Positions 9,850 through 19,530 of a stretch of DNA of 64,000 bases are shown here, in pieces. A model generated the notes under the pieces. That model was not told the DNA's origin. It saw only the letters and a list, made by a program, of their open reading frames with translations, and did not search any database. Source of the DNA: Kappaphycus alvarezii. Lineage: Eukaryota; Rhodophyta; Florideophyceae; Gigartinales; Solieriaceae. The stretch's first letter is position 1. The number at the start of each line of letters is the position of its first letter. The position numbers were made by a program, and so were the translations under genes. The stretch is from contig NADL03000781.1 of NCBI GenBank assembly GCA_002205965.3, forward strand, positions 1-64,000, in the 5' to 3' direction.

Positions 9850-12800
9850 TGTACATATGCCCACCCACAACCAAGAGAGCTCCCCGTTGAGTCTGTCCTT
9901 CCGTCAGTACATGATGCGCTGCACAGCGCGCTGCGGCCTTCTGACATCTTTGACCGCATCCCCGGGACCTGCTTGCATAGCCTTGCGATCTTACTCATGT
10001 CACTTATTCGCGCCACAGCCAATGCTCGGAATCCCGATGTCGTCCACTCTGCCGTCCTCAAGATTCACCTACTTCCCACTGCAGTCTTACGACGGTTAAT
10101 GCGGGGGGAAGCCGGGTGGCAATCCAAGACAAGACAAAGCCAAGCACTCCGCTAGCGAATACGCCGCGCTTCTGCAGGTGAATGGGCCGATTTGTGGACA
10201 GAGGCGAGCCAAGCACACCACGTCAAAGAAAACGAGTGGTCCGACCACGTCCTCAACAGGACAGCGCAATGCGCGAAGCAAAATTCCGCAGGGCAGCCCA
10301 TCTTGCTGCAGATGCGCAATATGGGCGTGCAATGCGCACCCTGCACCAGTCGCACATTGCTGATGTGCGTGACCCGCAAGTCATCGAAAGCCTGCGAAAA
10401 CTGCACCCAGCACCGCAGTCTCCGGTGAGAGCCATAGAAGCGAGAGACTTGCCGCTCCCGGCGGACATTTTGGAGGAAACGGTTCTACGCGCGGTCCGAC
10501 GCCTGAACTTTAACTCCGCACCTGGCCCCGACAGAATGTCACCGCGACTCCTGCACCTGCTGGCCAACACACGGGTGAGCCCTGAAGCTGGGGTGACGGG
10601 TATCTCGGTACTAACAGCTGTTGTGTCGAGACTAGCTCATGGAGACCTCCCAAATGAGACAATCCCCCTTATCTCCTCTGCGACACTGTTGCAGATCCAA
10701 CCCCGGCCAGACAAGATCCGCCCCATTGCAATTGGGACGGCCTTGCGGCGACTGGTGACGAAAGTGCTCTTACCCTAGGCATCGGAAGACACGAGGAATA
10801 CCTCGCTCCACTACAGGTGGCCAACGGAGTGCACTGTGGACTGGATTCTATCGTACACGAAGCCCGAAGACTGGTCTCCACCCAAGGCGAAGATGAAGAC
10901 TACGCGCTGGTTTCAGTGGATGCACATAATGCGTTCAACCGCTTTTCGAGACAGAAAATGATCGACCTCCTGCCGATCAAAGTGCCGTCGTTATGCCGTT
11001 TTCTGAACATGGTGTATGCCCGTCACATGCCGTCCCAAATGTTGCCTGCGGCATCGACACAAGACATCCCCAGCCAAGAAGGGATGCAACAAGGGGACCC
11101 AGCAAGTATGTTGATATTCTCCCTTGTTATACACCCACTGGCAAGAGAAATTTCCGATCAGACCCAACTCCATTTACACAGATGGTATGCGGATGACTGC
11201 ACCCTGGTAGGCAATCACACTGAGCTCGACAAGGCTGTCGAGATCCTTAGGTCTAAGGGACCTGATCATGGCCTGTATCTTAACCCGGCGAAGACACGCC
11301 TATTCTGTCCGCGCCACCCTGCCACTGAGACATCCCTACTGCACCGCTTTCCAAATGAGAACTTCTCAAATCACGGCATTGACCTCCTCGGCGCCGCGAT
11401 CAGTTCGCCTGAATTCATGGAGAACTTTCTCAATGAAAAAATTGCAGGATGCAAAAACATGCTATCGCTGATCGATGGGATTGGGGATGCTCGCATCCGG
11501 TTCCACCTCTACCGCGTTTGTGCCTCGGCATGCAAGCTACATCATGTGATGAAGCTAACACCGCCGAGTGCAACAAGCGTCCTGGAAATGAGATTTGACC
11601 AAGAACAGATGGAATATTACGCGCGGTCAAACAACGTGCCGATGACAAGTGCGGTCCGTCAGCAAGTGGCTCTTCCGCTGCGCCTCGGAGGCCACGGATT
11701 CACACCCGTGGCAACGCTGAATCTAGCGTCGTATGCGGCCAGCGTCATCGACTCCGAACAAGTGACATGCCCCGATGATCCTAGCGTAGCGCACCACCGT
11801 GCACAAAGCTATGCACATGCTGATACCCACCTTCTCGAGTTTGTCCGACGACTCCAACCAAGCTTCTCCGACGGACACGGTGGTCTCCCAGAAACGCTGA
11901 CAGCGGCCAATCTTGCAAACAAGCCCGATAATACACACAGTATTTTATACCGAGCCTGGTGCAAGTCGGCAGCAAAGGTATTCTGGAAAGAAGACGAATG
12001 GGAGAGGTACCTAAGCACTACGCTGCATACGAAAGCTGATATTCGGCGAAGGATCCGCCGCCAGGCATACTTAGAGACGCCTGCTGCAGCCTTTTTCACC
12101 GCACATCCGTCTGTGGTCAGCCGAACCTATAATAAGATGTGGTCAGTGATGCTACGCCGCCACCTGGGAGTTCACGTGTTTGACGACACTGTGCCGCTGC
12201 AATGCGCGGAGTGCAACAGGCCCATGGACAACCGAGGTGACCATGCCGTGGATTTTTGCAAAAAAGTCCTGGGATGGACTAACCAGCACAATGCCGTGGT
12301 GAAGGTATTTGGCCGACAACTGTTCAAAGAAGCAGGAGTCAGCGTCCAATATGAGGTGAAATACTTACTTCCCGGACTGAATGCACGGCTTGCCGACATT
12401 CTGGTGTACCCGAGATCGGAAGAGATCAGCACCTTGCCGCCCCTCTCGGTGGCGTACGACGTCACAGTAACATCGCCATTCCAAGAGGGGTTCATGTCCA
12501 TTGGAGCGCGTGAGGCGGGCGCCGTTGCCAATGCAGCGAAAAGACGGAAAAATAGGGAGCTTGCCAGCAAAGTAGCAGCCATCCCCGGTGAAGCCCTCCC
12601 AGGACGATCAAAACTGGGATGGAAGTTTGTGCCGCTAGCCTTCGACTCACTTGGATCGCCGTCTGCGACGACGTCCAAGGTAATCGACGAATACGCGGCC
12701 GCTGTCGCAACCCGCAGCGCATGCTCGGCGGGAGGAGTGAAGACTCAGCTTTATCAGCAGCTTAGTTATGCAATTTGGTCCACGTGTGCGGCGTCTGTAT

Positions 12801-12850
12801 TGTGTCGCGCCCCACAACATGCAGAGTTTAGCCACCCTATTCAAACCTAA
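9850..12850 (+). pseudogene. LINE A pol: reverse transcriptase with restriction-like endonuclease
   Basis: This is a non-LTR retrotransposon pol. The pre-RT helix region (DIFDRIPGTCLHSLAI) is at about 9950. The RT begins near 10440 (SAPGPDRMSPRLLHLL). The longest open part, 10817-12850 (677 codons, opening with GTG), holds palm motifs VSVDAHNAF (residues 32-40), QQGDP and YADD (124-127). At the C-terminus is a CCHC set (C463, C466, H476, C481) followed by ADILVYP (D527) and YDVTV (D548). This is the layout of the restriction-like endonuclease of R2/CRE/NeSL-type LINEs. The family's C-terminal ...FVPLAFDSLG...domain ends the protein. I see three lesions: a TAG near 10153 and frame changes near 10270 and 10779. 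It is otherwise long and well preserved. Exact clade not assigned. Confidence 0.85.
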
Positions 12851-13051
12851 TTGTTTTTAGGTTTGTTACAGTGGGGTATTCAAGACTATGCATGTTGCAC
12901 CTGCATATGTCTGTGGTGGTACATCTTTATTTGTCGTACAATGTCGCAGAGGCGTGCGGAGGGTATTCATAAATTAAGTCTGTGGTGTTGGTAGATCTTT
13001 ATTTGTCGTACAATGTCGCACAGAGGCGTGCGGAGGGTATTTATAAATTAA
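12851..13051. repeat. Tail-to-tail LINE 3' ends with two tandem 70-bp units
   Basis: After the LINE A stop come about 60 bases of its 3' UTR. Bases 12912-12979 and 12980-13050 are then near-identical units (ATCTTTATTTGTCGTACAAT, GCGTGCGGAGGGTAT). On the minus strand these form the 3' UTR of LINE B and contain AATAAAGAT, which could serve as a polyadenylation signal. A third, diverged unit lies at 15473-15552 in the opposite orientation. Confidence 0.65.
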
Positions 13052-15267
13052 CTACGGATGCGGGCGGCGGGTAGAAACTTGTCGCGCCTGCATTATTTGG
13101 AGACTAAATGCAAAACGGGTAACGAAGTCGCGGAGCTCCTGTTGAGGGGAGGAACCGCGACGGGAAGCAGCGAAGGAAGCAAGGCGGCGGAAAAAAGCCT
13201 TACCGTCGTCGCCCAAGGCGCTATAGATATCAATCCCGACGGGGGAGAGGAGGATATCGTTTCGGTTGCAGTAAGTGCCGTAATGACGATGTTTCTCGCG
13301 CTCTGCGAGTGTCGCGGCGGCGCCGGCAGTAACCGTACTTGGCGAAATGTGGCGGCGTGCGGAGGGGTGGGCAACAGTAACGTCGACGGCTATATCGGTA
13401 CTGTGAAGCCCGTATGCAGCGGGTATGTAAATATCCATTCGTAGCACGGGGGACTCCGAATGCCCAGATGAGTCGGGAACCTGGTGGAGGAGCGGATGTT
13501 CGACGAGGGCGACGATCCCAACTTCCTTGCAGTAGCGGGCAAGAACGTTGCGGAGGATGTGGTGACGACGAGTCATTCCGTCTTCGTATTTGCAGGTCAA
13601 CGCGTGTTGACCACTTGGATCTAAGACGGGTGCGATGTCGGCCGGGCGGCGGGAGCAGACCGGACAGCGAGTAGATCCAGGGAATAGCGCGATGCCGAGA
13701 CGTAGAGCCAGAGCGACTTTCCAGGCGGAAGAGGACATGTACGTACCGCGGTGGGGGTGAGGAAGCGAAGAGAAAACAGTAGATGCGGAGGATGTGCGCA
13801 CGGAGAGGAGCCGTGCTCGGTCGTGGGCTGCCGCGGACGAGAACAAGCTATCGGACTTCGATAGCATGAGTTCAGTTGTGATCGCAGACTGGAGCCTTTC
13901 GCCGGGGACCGGCGATGAACAACGCTCGAAAAGAGCCGTAGCTGTAAGCGACTAAGACAGCTGCGGGTGGCGGGAGGATAAGAGCGAGATGGCAGACCGA
14001 GGGATCTCTTCCAAGTGGCGGTCCTGGGAAAGGGTAAGCAGGTCGGAGATAAGTCGAACAGAATCAATTACTGATGCTGCGTATGCAGCCTCGGTAATGT
14101 CTGAAGTTTGCAGGAGACCTAGACCGCCCATTGAGAAGGGGAGAGAGGCTTGGAGCCAGGCTCGCTCTGGACAGGGCAGCTGCAATTGGTGGAACGCTTC
14201 CCTCTGCTTCTGATCGAAGCTAGCGGCGAGAACCGCAGATTGAGTGGAGGGAAGCGTACGCAGCAAGTGCATGACCTTGGAGGCGTTCGCGCAGAAGCGG
14301 TGTAAGTGGAAAGCCAATTGAGCGTCATCCAAGTCTCGAAGGGATTGGAAGATGCGGTCAACTTCGTTTTGGCGGCCTGCGAAAAATTGGGAAACAAAAG
14401 CGTCCGAGCCAATCGGGGATCCCAGCACGATAAAACCAGGGGGGGTTGAAAAGGGGCAAGGAAGTGCCAAAGGGGAGTGGGAAGGGGAGAAGCCGTAAAC
14501 TTGGGTCTTGGCAAGGTTGAGCTGGAACCCTAGTGGACCTCCTTCAAGCTGGATGAAACGGATGGCAGCAGCGGCTTGGGATCGAGGAAGAACAATGTTA
14601 CCGTCATCTGCGTACCAAGCGTTCAGGGCAGGTGAGAACTTCTCCTGTAACGATAGCAAGAGCGGATGGAGAGCCAGGGCAAAGAGCAAGGGACCGAGGG
14701 GATCACCTTGCTGAGTGCCCTCTGAACTACGGACATAGTAGGGTCCGAAAGCAAGCTCTGTAGGAGCATCGTAACAAGAGTGTACCCACCGTGCGAGGCC
14801 TGGGGCATGTGTCTGTACGGCTTCCAGAATGCGCTGGCGGGAGATGCAATTGAAAGCGTTGCGAGCATCTATCTGGACCAAGCCGTGATCGTGGAACTCG
14901 GGTCTCTGGGAAAGACGACGCACAGAATGAATTATTGCATCGATGCCGTTCTTGACGCCTACCCCGACCTGATGGGGCAGAAGGTAAGAGCGGATGGCGG
15001 GGGTGGCTTTGTGTGCCGCGAGCCTAGAAATTAGGCGCCGGTAGAGAAGCCCACCCGCAATCGGACGGATTCCCCGTTTGGCTTCGGCAGCGCAATAAGA
15101 CGGCCTCCGCAGAAATACGGGCGGCACGCGGCCGGCAGATCGCTGTTCAAACAGAGGTTGAGGAACTTTGTCAGGGCATGTAGGCAATCCCTCGCGGGCG
15201 TGACCCCACCTGCCGGGCGAAGCAGCAGTCTGTGGTAAAGTAATTCGAACTCTGATTCCATAAACAC
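13052..15267 (-). pseudogene. LINE B pol: RT with restriction-like endonuclease, 5'-truncated
   Basis: This minus-strand non-LTR pol is related to but distinct from LINE A. In order it shows RT motifs (HQVGVGVKNGIDAIIH, QIDARNAFN, GTQQGDPLGPLLFALALHP, AWYADDGNIV), a long thumb region, then CPVC...GQHALTC (zinc-binding CCHC), RMDIYIP and DIAVDVTVAHP (endonuclease core), and the C-terminal SPVGIDIYSALG domain. From about 15085 to 13052 one frame runs through with a single TAG (13952-13954). The first about 60 codons, which include ALPKPNG, lie in another frame, so there is one frameshift near 15085. Upstream of about 15267 the sequence turns AT-rich and unrelated, as expected for 5' truncation during target-primed reverse transcription. 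Confidence 0.87.
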
Positions 15268-15560
15268 TGCACGACACCTTAATTAATTAACCGACCACAT
15301 CTTCCATGCATTAAAATAACCCAAAAATTCCCTTAATTAATTTAACACTGATACCTTATCTACGCTCCGGTACAAATTTACTGGATACCAACCCACATAT
15401 CTACCACAGTAAATTAACCCCCCATTTACACATTAATTTAACAAAGTACCTGGCCCTGAATAGTAACGGATTCAACACAACCCAATTAATTTATGAATAC
15501 CATCCGCACGCTTCTGTGCAACATTTTACAACCCATAAAGATTTACCACCACCCAATTTC
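15268..15560 (+). repeat. AT-rich degenerate repeat related to the LINE B 3' UTR
   Basis: TTAATTTA-headed units of about 75 bp recur. The last one (15473-15552, CGCACGCTTCTGTGCAAC then CATAAAGATTTACC) is the plus-strand equivalent of the LINE B 3' UTR unit. It is probably the remnant of a second LINE B-type copy of which only the tail survives. Confidence 0.5.
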
Positions 15561-16018
15561 CATCCACTGAGTCGTGCAGGAAATGATTATCAAAGTTAGG
15601 AGCAAATAATATTTCATTAACTCAGAAAAAAGCCCGATGGTCCAAGTAAATCTGCCTCTACTTTATGGTCTTCTGTGAAACAACGTAACACGCAAATGAG
15701 ATTATAAATACACTTAAAATTAGGATAGATAGAATATATCTTCCAACAGTAAAAAGACCCAAGACTTTTCCCCTTTTAAAAAATAGTACTCTACGTGAAT
15801 GAACTCACCGATAGCTGTACCGATGTCAATTCTAACTAGAATATGTATAATGAAAGGTCTTTACTGGCATAAATGTCATAGCGCGCAACCAGGGTAGTAC
15901 CGCATTGGTACGTTCCCCAGTCAGCTGATTAACTGATTCGTCTAATGTTTTGGATATTGCATGGATATAACAGAGTCAAGAGTCCTAAGTCAAATTAGAT
16001 TCGAGCTCGAACTGCTTG
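15561..16018. other. Intergenic, no gene seen
   Basis: AT-rich sequence with no coding signal. The only recognisable element is a tail-motif copy at about 15724-15772 (ATAGAATATATCTTCCAACA then AAAGACCCAAG). Confidence 0.5.
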
Positions 16019-16843
16019 TCAGATATTGTCCTCACAATTAATATCAAAACTGTAAGTTCTCTTCGTGCTGCATGTCCTTGGATGCCCATCAAGAGACCGC
16101 GAACTTCTTTCAGAAGAGGTTGAGTTCAACCCTATAGCAACCGTCCGGCATGCCATACCCACAAAATTTGTCCAGACAAGGGAAGAATCTGTTCGACAAT
16201 CTCTGACAGCCCAGAGAGCCAGAGCATAGTTCCCTTTCGATCTTGGTCTAAGGAACTCCTTCTGTGTCCACCCTCCATTATCCACGTAATGCATAAATGA
16301 TTTCATTGCTGTCTGTATGTGGTGTGCAGTGTGTTCATATCTCTCATTTTCTTTCCAGAACCCATTACTCGTTCCATCATGGGAAAAGTAAATGAAAAAA
16401 TGTGGTTGCACGCGAATATAGGTCGCCATTGGCAAGGGAGTTTCAAATTCGATGCTGTAGAGGTGATCACATCCACTTTCAACATAAACGAGGGCCCCTT
16501 GTGAGTTATGGAAGCCGTAAACAGTAAGGCCAACGGTTGCAATTTTCCACGTTGGCGCCCTACAACTGGGCAGACAAGCTTGATTGCACGCAAAAACAAA
16601 AACTTTTGATGCCCTCGAATCATCCTTGGAACTGCCACAAAGGTCATGAATTTTAGAAATGAGAGTCATACTTCTGAGTTCCTCAGTTAAATATGAGGTA
16701 TACTGGTTTGAGAATACTTGTGATATGAACTTGCAACAACGTAGTTTTGAAGTTGTCAGAGGAATCGGAGTGTTAAGGGTGGCTCGCGTGATGGGAGAAG
16801 TAAATGTAAGAGATAATCGCACTGAAGCGTTTGTTCTTTCCAC
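16019..16843 (-). CDS. Orphan ORF, 274 codons, unknown function
   Basis: This is the longest uninterrupted frame in the window outside recognised mobile elements. It opens with GTG after a stop. The first ATG is residue 59 (16667-16669) and would give 216 residues, so either the true start is there or the upstream part is an exon reached by splicing. The sequence has balanced composition, about ten cysteines and several aromatic-rich blocks (for example HFFIYFSHDG, residues about 147-156; NGGWTQKEFLRPRSKGNYAL, about 192-211). No signal peptide, membrane span or known domain is evident. It has no second copy in the window, unlike everything around it, which favours a host gene or an isolated old insertion. 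Function is not assigned. Confidence 0.45.
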   Translation of the reverse strand: MERTNASVRLSLTFTSPITRATLNTPIPLTTSKLRCCKFISQVFSNQYTSYLTEELRSMTLISKIHDLCGSSKDDSRASKVFVFACNQACLPSCRAPTWKIATVGLTVYGFHNSQGALVYVESGCDHLYSIEFETPLPMATYIRVQPHFFIYFSHDGTSNGFWKENERYEHTAHHIQTAMKSFMHYVDNGGWTQKEFLRPRSKGNYALALWAVRDCRTDSSLVWTNFVGMACRTVAIGLNSTSSERSSRSLDGHPRTCSTKRTYSFDINCEDNI

Positions 16844-17040
16844 TTAGGTCTGGACGGTTAAATACTGTACTAATCAAGTGTGAAAGGCCAGAGGTAGAGC
16901 TGCAATGCCGTCGCAAGCTAAATCATGGCGTACAAGAGCTATGCGTAGAAGAGAAAGTAATCGATTTGAGCTTGTGATAATCAGCACAGTAACTTTTTTC
17001 ATGTTATGTGATACTCTCCAGTACAGTATATACAAGGGGA

Positions 17041-17285
17041 AATATGGGTGGTTTTATATTTGAAAGGTATGGTCGGTTGTGGCCCGGAATATCTTACAGG
17101 GTACCCCAGGGGGGAAATGTGGGGTGAGTAGATATTTGAAAGATGTGGTCGGTTGTGGCCCGGAAAATCCTATAGGGTGACCAATTGTACCTCTTAATTT
17201 TCCCTAAAAAGCCGGCTCAAGGCCGCCCAGCAGACAAGGTGCGTTGGACATTACGGCCGCGGCAGTGTGCCACTGAGACAGTACC
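17041..17285 (-). mobile_element. RLE-type LINE, C-terminal tip and 3' UTR with an internal duplication
   Basis: The minus strand reads the end of the LINE pol (AAAVMSNAPCLL... then a stop near 17200) and then the 3' UTR. The UTR block with GGTCGGTTGTGGCCCGGAA occurs twice, about 79 bp apart (about 17069 and 17148). It matches 700-774 plus 8281-8300 in reverse. Confidence 0.7.
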
Positions 17286-17449
17286 GCACCCCAGGGACAC
17301 ATGCAAGGAAATTGTTGGGTGGATTATTGCTTCAAGAGAATATTCAGTCCAGAACGATAGTGGAAAAATTAGTGTGTTTTAATGATTGAGAAGTAAGTTA
17401 GCCTGTGTTCTAAAGGGGAAGTTTGATTTGTTTTTACTGTTAGAAGATG

Positions 17450-17540
17450 TTTGTTCCAAAGGAAAAGGTTTGGGTGTTTTACTCTTGGAAGATATGCCCC
17501 ATCTCTGTTTTCCAAAGGCGGGAATCGATTTGGTTCTTTA
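17450..17540 (-). repeat. LINE tail-like motif cluster
   Basis: GGTTTGGGTGTTTTACTCTT then GGAAGATATG: a reverse-orientation copy of the tail motif. The neighbouring bases 17360-17450 resemble LINE 3' UTR sequence at 8335-8380. Confidence 0.6.
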
Positions 17541-17643
17541 ATGTTTGAACATCTAGAAAAAAATGTTTGAAAAAAGTGGTTTGGCTATCCCCCGGTTTAT
17601 GCTAGACGTGTTTTCCTGTTTTCCCTGTTTCCCAAAGAGAGAG

Positions 17644-17757
17644 GAAAGGTCTGGGTGTTTTACTCCTCGACGATATATCTCATCTATCCCATGGTTTTCC
17701 AGACAAACATGGGATAGATCGGATATACCTTCCAAGAGAAACACCCAAACGTTTCCC
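17644..17757. repeat. Inverted pair of LINE tail motifs (hairpin-forming)
   Basis: The left arm, 17644-17693, reads as the reverse complement of the right arm, 17708-17757, with a few mismatches. The spacer is 14 bases. Each arm is a copy of the dispersed tail motif. Confidence 0.75.
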
Positions 17758-17836
17758 CCATTTACCAGACGGTGGAAGGGAGGCCAGCAGGCTATTTCAA
17801 TGTATGGAAGATGTGGTTTCCCAAAGTGCGTCAAAA

Positions 17837-17962
17837 AACTGGTACAAATGGTCGGCATGGGAGAAAGATAGTAAATGATAGTAAGGTTAAGTGACTTATA
17901 ACTGGTACAAATGGTCGGCATGGGAGAAAGATAGTAAATGATAGTAAGGTTAAGTGACTTAT
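17837..17962. repeat. 63-bp tandem duplication
   Basis: Two near-identical 63-bp units (17837-17899, 17900-17962), each starting AACTGGTACAAATGGTCGGC. The unit is a piece of LINE 3' UTR related to 8380-8420 and 19160-19200. Confidence 0.85.
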
Positions 17963-18095
17963 TGCGAGTGCAAAAACACCTAAGCCTAGGCCGAAATACA
18001 TCACATTTCTGCTCATCGATGCTGTTGGAAGGCAGATGGTTCACATCATTTCGCAATCATTGCAAACATTTTCTTGAGACTGCAGTAATAATTAT

Positions 18096-18125
18096 AGAAG
18101 AAGAAGAAGAAGAAGAAGAAGAAGA
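18096..18125 (+). repeat. (GAA)n microsatellite
   Basis: About ten uninterrupted AGA/GAA triplets. Confidence 0.95.
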
Positions 18126-18159
18126 CTTTACCAAGCAGAAAAGGGGGGGCTAGCGACCC

Positions 18160-18425
18160 TCAAAAGGGGAAAAATCTATCCGAACCAGGAACGGTCGAGT
18201 AGTCGTCGGTTGATCGCGACAGAAGTTCGTTGTTGTACGAGCGAACTGATAATCGTGAACAAGCGATCGCGCTCGAAGGCAGGACTACTGCCTTTACGTA
18301 GTGCGATGTACTCAGCAATTCTGGACAGACCTCGTTCGGCACCGGGACCGGCAGACCCGTATATATCGAAAGCCATCGGGTGGAAGTCGGTACGTAGTTC
18401 GGCGCAGAGGTGGCCGTAGCGGAGA
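18160..18425 (-). mobile_element. RLE-type LINE, pol C-terminal domain fragment
   Basis: The minus strand encodes PMAFDIYGSAGPGAERGLSR..., aligning with SPVGIDIYSALGDDGKAFFR in LINE B and FVPLAFDSLGSPSATTSKV in LINE A. Only the last domain is present, as in a 5'-truncated LINE. It is a different lineage from the neighbouring fragment. Confidence 0.75.
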
Positions 18426-18621
18426 GATTTCGCGCGCTCAGATAATTATATACTGTACAGTACAGTACTGGGAAAAGGGAGTGTCTTTATTGAGATGTAT
18501 GGATTGGCTGGAACCCATTTGGAGTTGCAAATCTGTATGTCATATTGCATACATGTACCTATGGTCGAGGCAATGCAGAAATCATTACTGTCGAATGCTA
18601 GCACCGGAAACAGTAAACAGT

Positions 18622-18930
18622 CTACCAGAAAGTCGATGGGAGGCCAACCAGCAGACAAGCAGCGTTAGAAGTTACTACCATCGCCGAGTGTCGTAGTAGA
18701 AGAATGCCTCGAACCCTCGCAAACCGTTCCATTGTGCGCCTGGCGACGGTTCTCGCAATCTCCGTGACCACTGAAAACGCCTCTGGATGCCATCCGCCAA
18801 GAGTAGAGATTGGAACAGGAACTAGCCTGGTTCTCCCCGGTAATTCCTCCAGAAAGCCTTGGTATTTTCGCCGCTTTTTCGCGCTGGCTGCATTGAGACT
18901 GGTCATCGGGTTAAAAGTCCGGACTCTGGA
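18622..18930 (-). mobile_element. RLE-type LINE, pol C-terminal domain fragment
   Basis: The minus strand encodes ...KRRKYQGFLEELPGRTRLVP, ISTLGGWHPEAFSVVTEIAR and HSAMVVTSNAACLLVGLP. The block order matches every other C-terminal fragment in the window. The frame is open for 94 codons. Confidence 0.8.
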
Positions 18931-19221
18931 ATGGGAGGGAGGGAGTGGATTGACGAATGTTATGTCGAAATAGTCAGTTCTACCTGCGGCCCCATGGCTC
19001 TAATGTCCGGTCTTGCCCGGTGTTGAAGATGCACACGCGGTTCGATGAAAGGGCGCCGAGCCGCCCGTCCGAGATACAGTACTGTATTTTACTAAAAAGT
19101 GTGGAAATTGGGGTGTTTTAATGATCAAAAAAATATGTTAGCCTTTGTTCCAAAACGTTCCAAATGCATCAAATAATTGGTACAGTACGAGGAGACGGCA
19201 TGGGGAATCAAGAAACGGAAT

Positions 19222-19530
19222 TAATCCGGTCCAAGGTCACTTAAGGCTGGCCCGAGGCCAGCTAGCACGCCGGCCGCGTTGGACGTGGCAGCGATCGCAG
19301 CGTGCCTTTGCAGGAATATCCCACGAACATTCCTGTATGATTCCATGACCCTGATTGCAACGCTTTTTGCCACTTCGGTTATGATAGCGTATGCGTCTGG
19401 ATGCCAACCGCCGAGAATGGATATGAGCGCGGGGACGATTTTGCCTCCAGAGGAAGTAGCAATAAAGGGTTGATACTTTCTGTGCTTCGAGGCTCAGGCT
19501 GCGTTCAGGTCAATGGGTCGAACGTGTTTA
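19222..19530 (-). mobile_element. RLE-type LINE, pol C-terminal domain fragment
   Basis: The minus strand reads KYQPFIATSSGGKIVPALIS, then GGWHPDAYAIITEVAKSVA, FLQRHAAIAATSNAAGVLAG and a stop near 19222. One stop codon lies upstream of KYQP. The outermost 144 bp (19387-19530) are repeated directly at 22805-22946 on the other side of the X copia fragment. Confidence 0.75.

Noticed and set aside
9212-10099. 295-codon frame as an intact LINE ORF1 protein
   Set aside because: Its second half overlaps the pre-RT part of the pol in a different frame and it contains an inserted tail motif, so it cannot all be one genuine protein.
13058-13674. Plus-strand ORFs opposite LINE B
   Set aside because: They are antisense shadows of the GC-rich LINE B pol, which carries the recognisable domains.
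17837-17962. CRISPR-like repeat array
   Set aside because: Only two adjacent units without spacers, in eukaryotic LINE UTR sequence. It is a plain tandem duplication.
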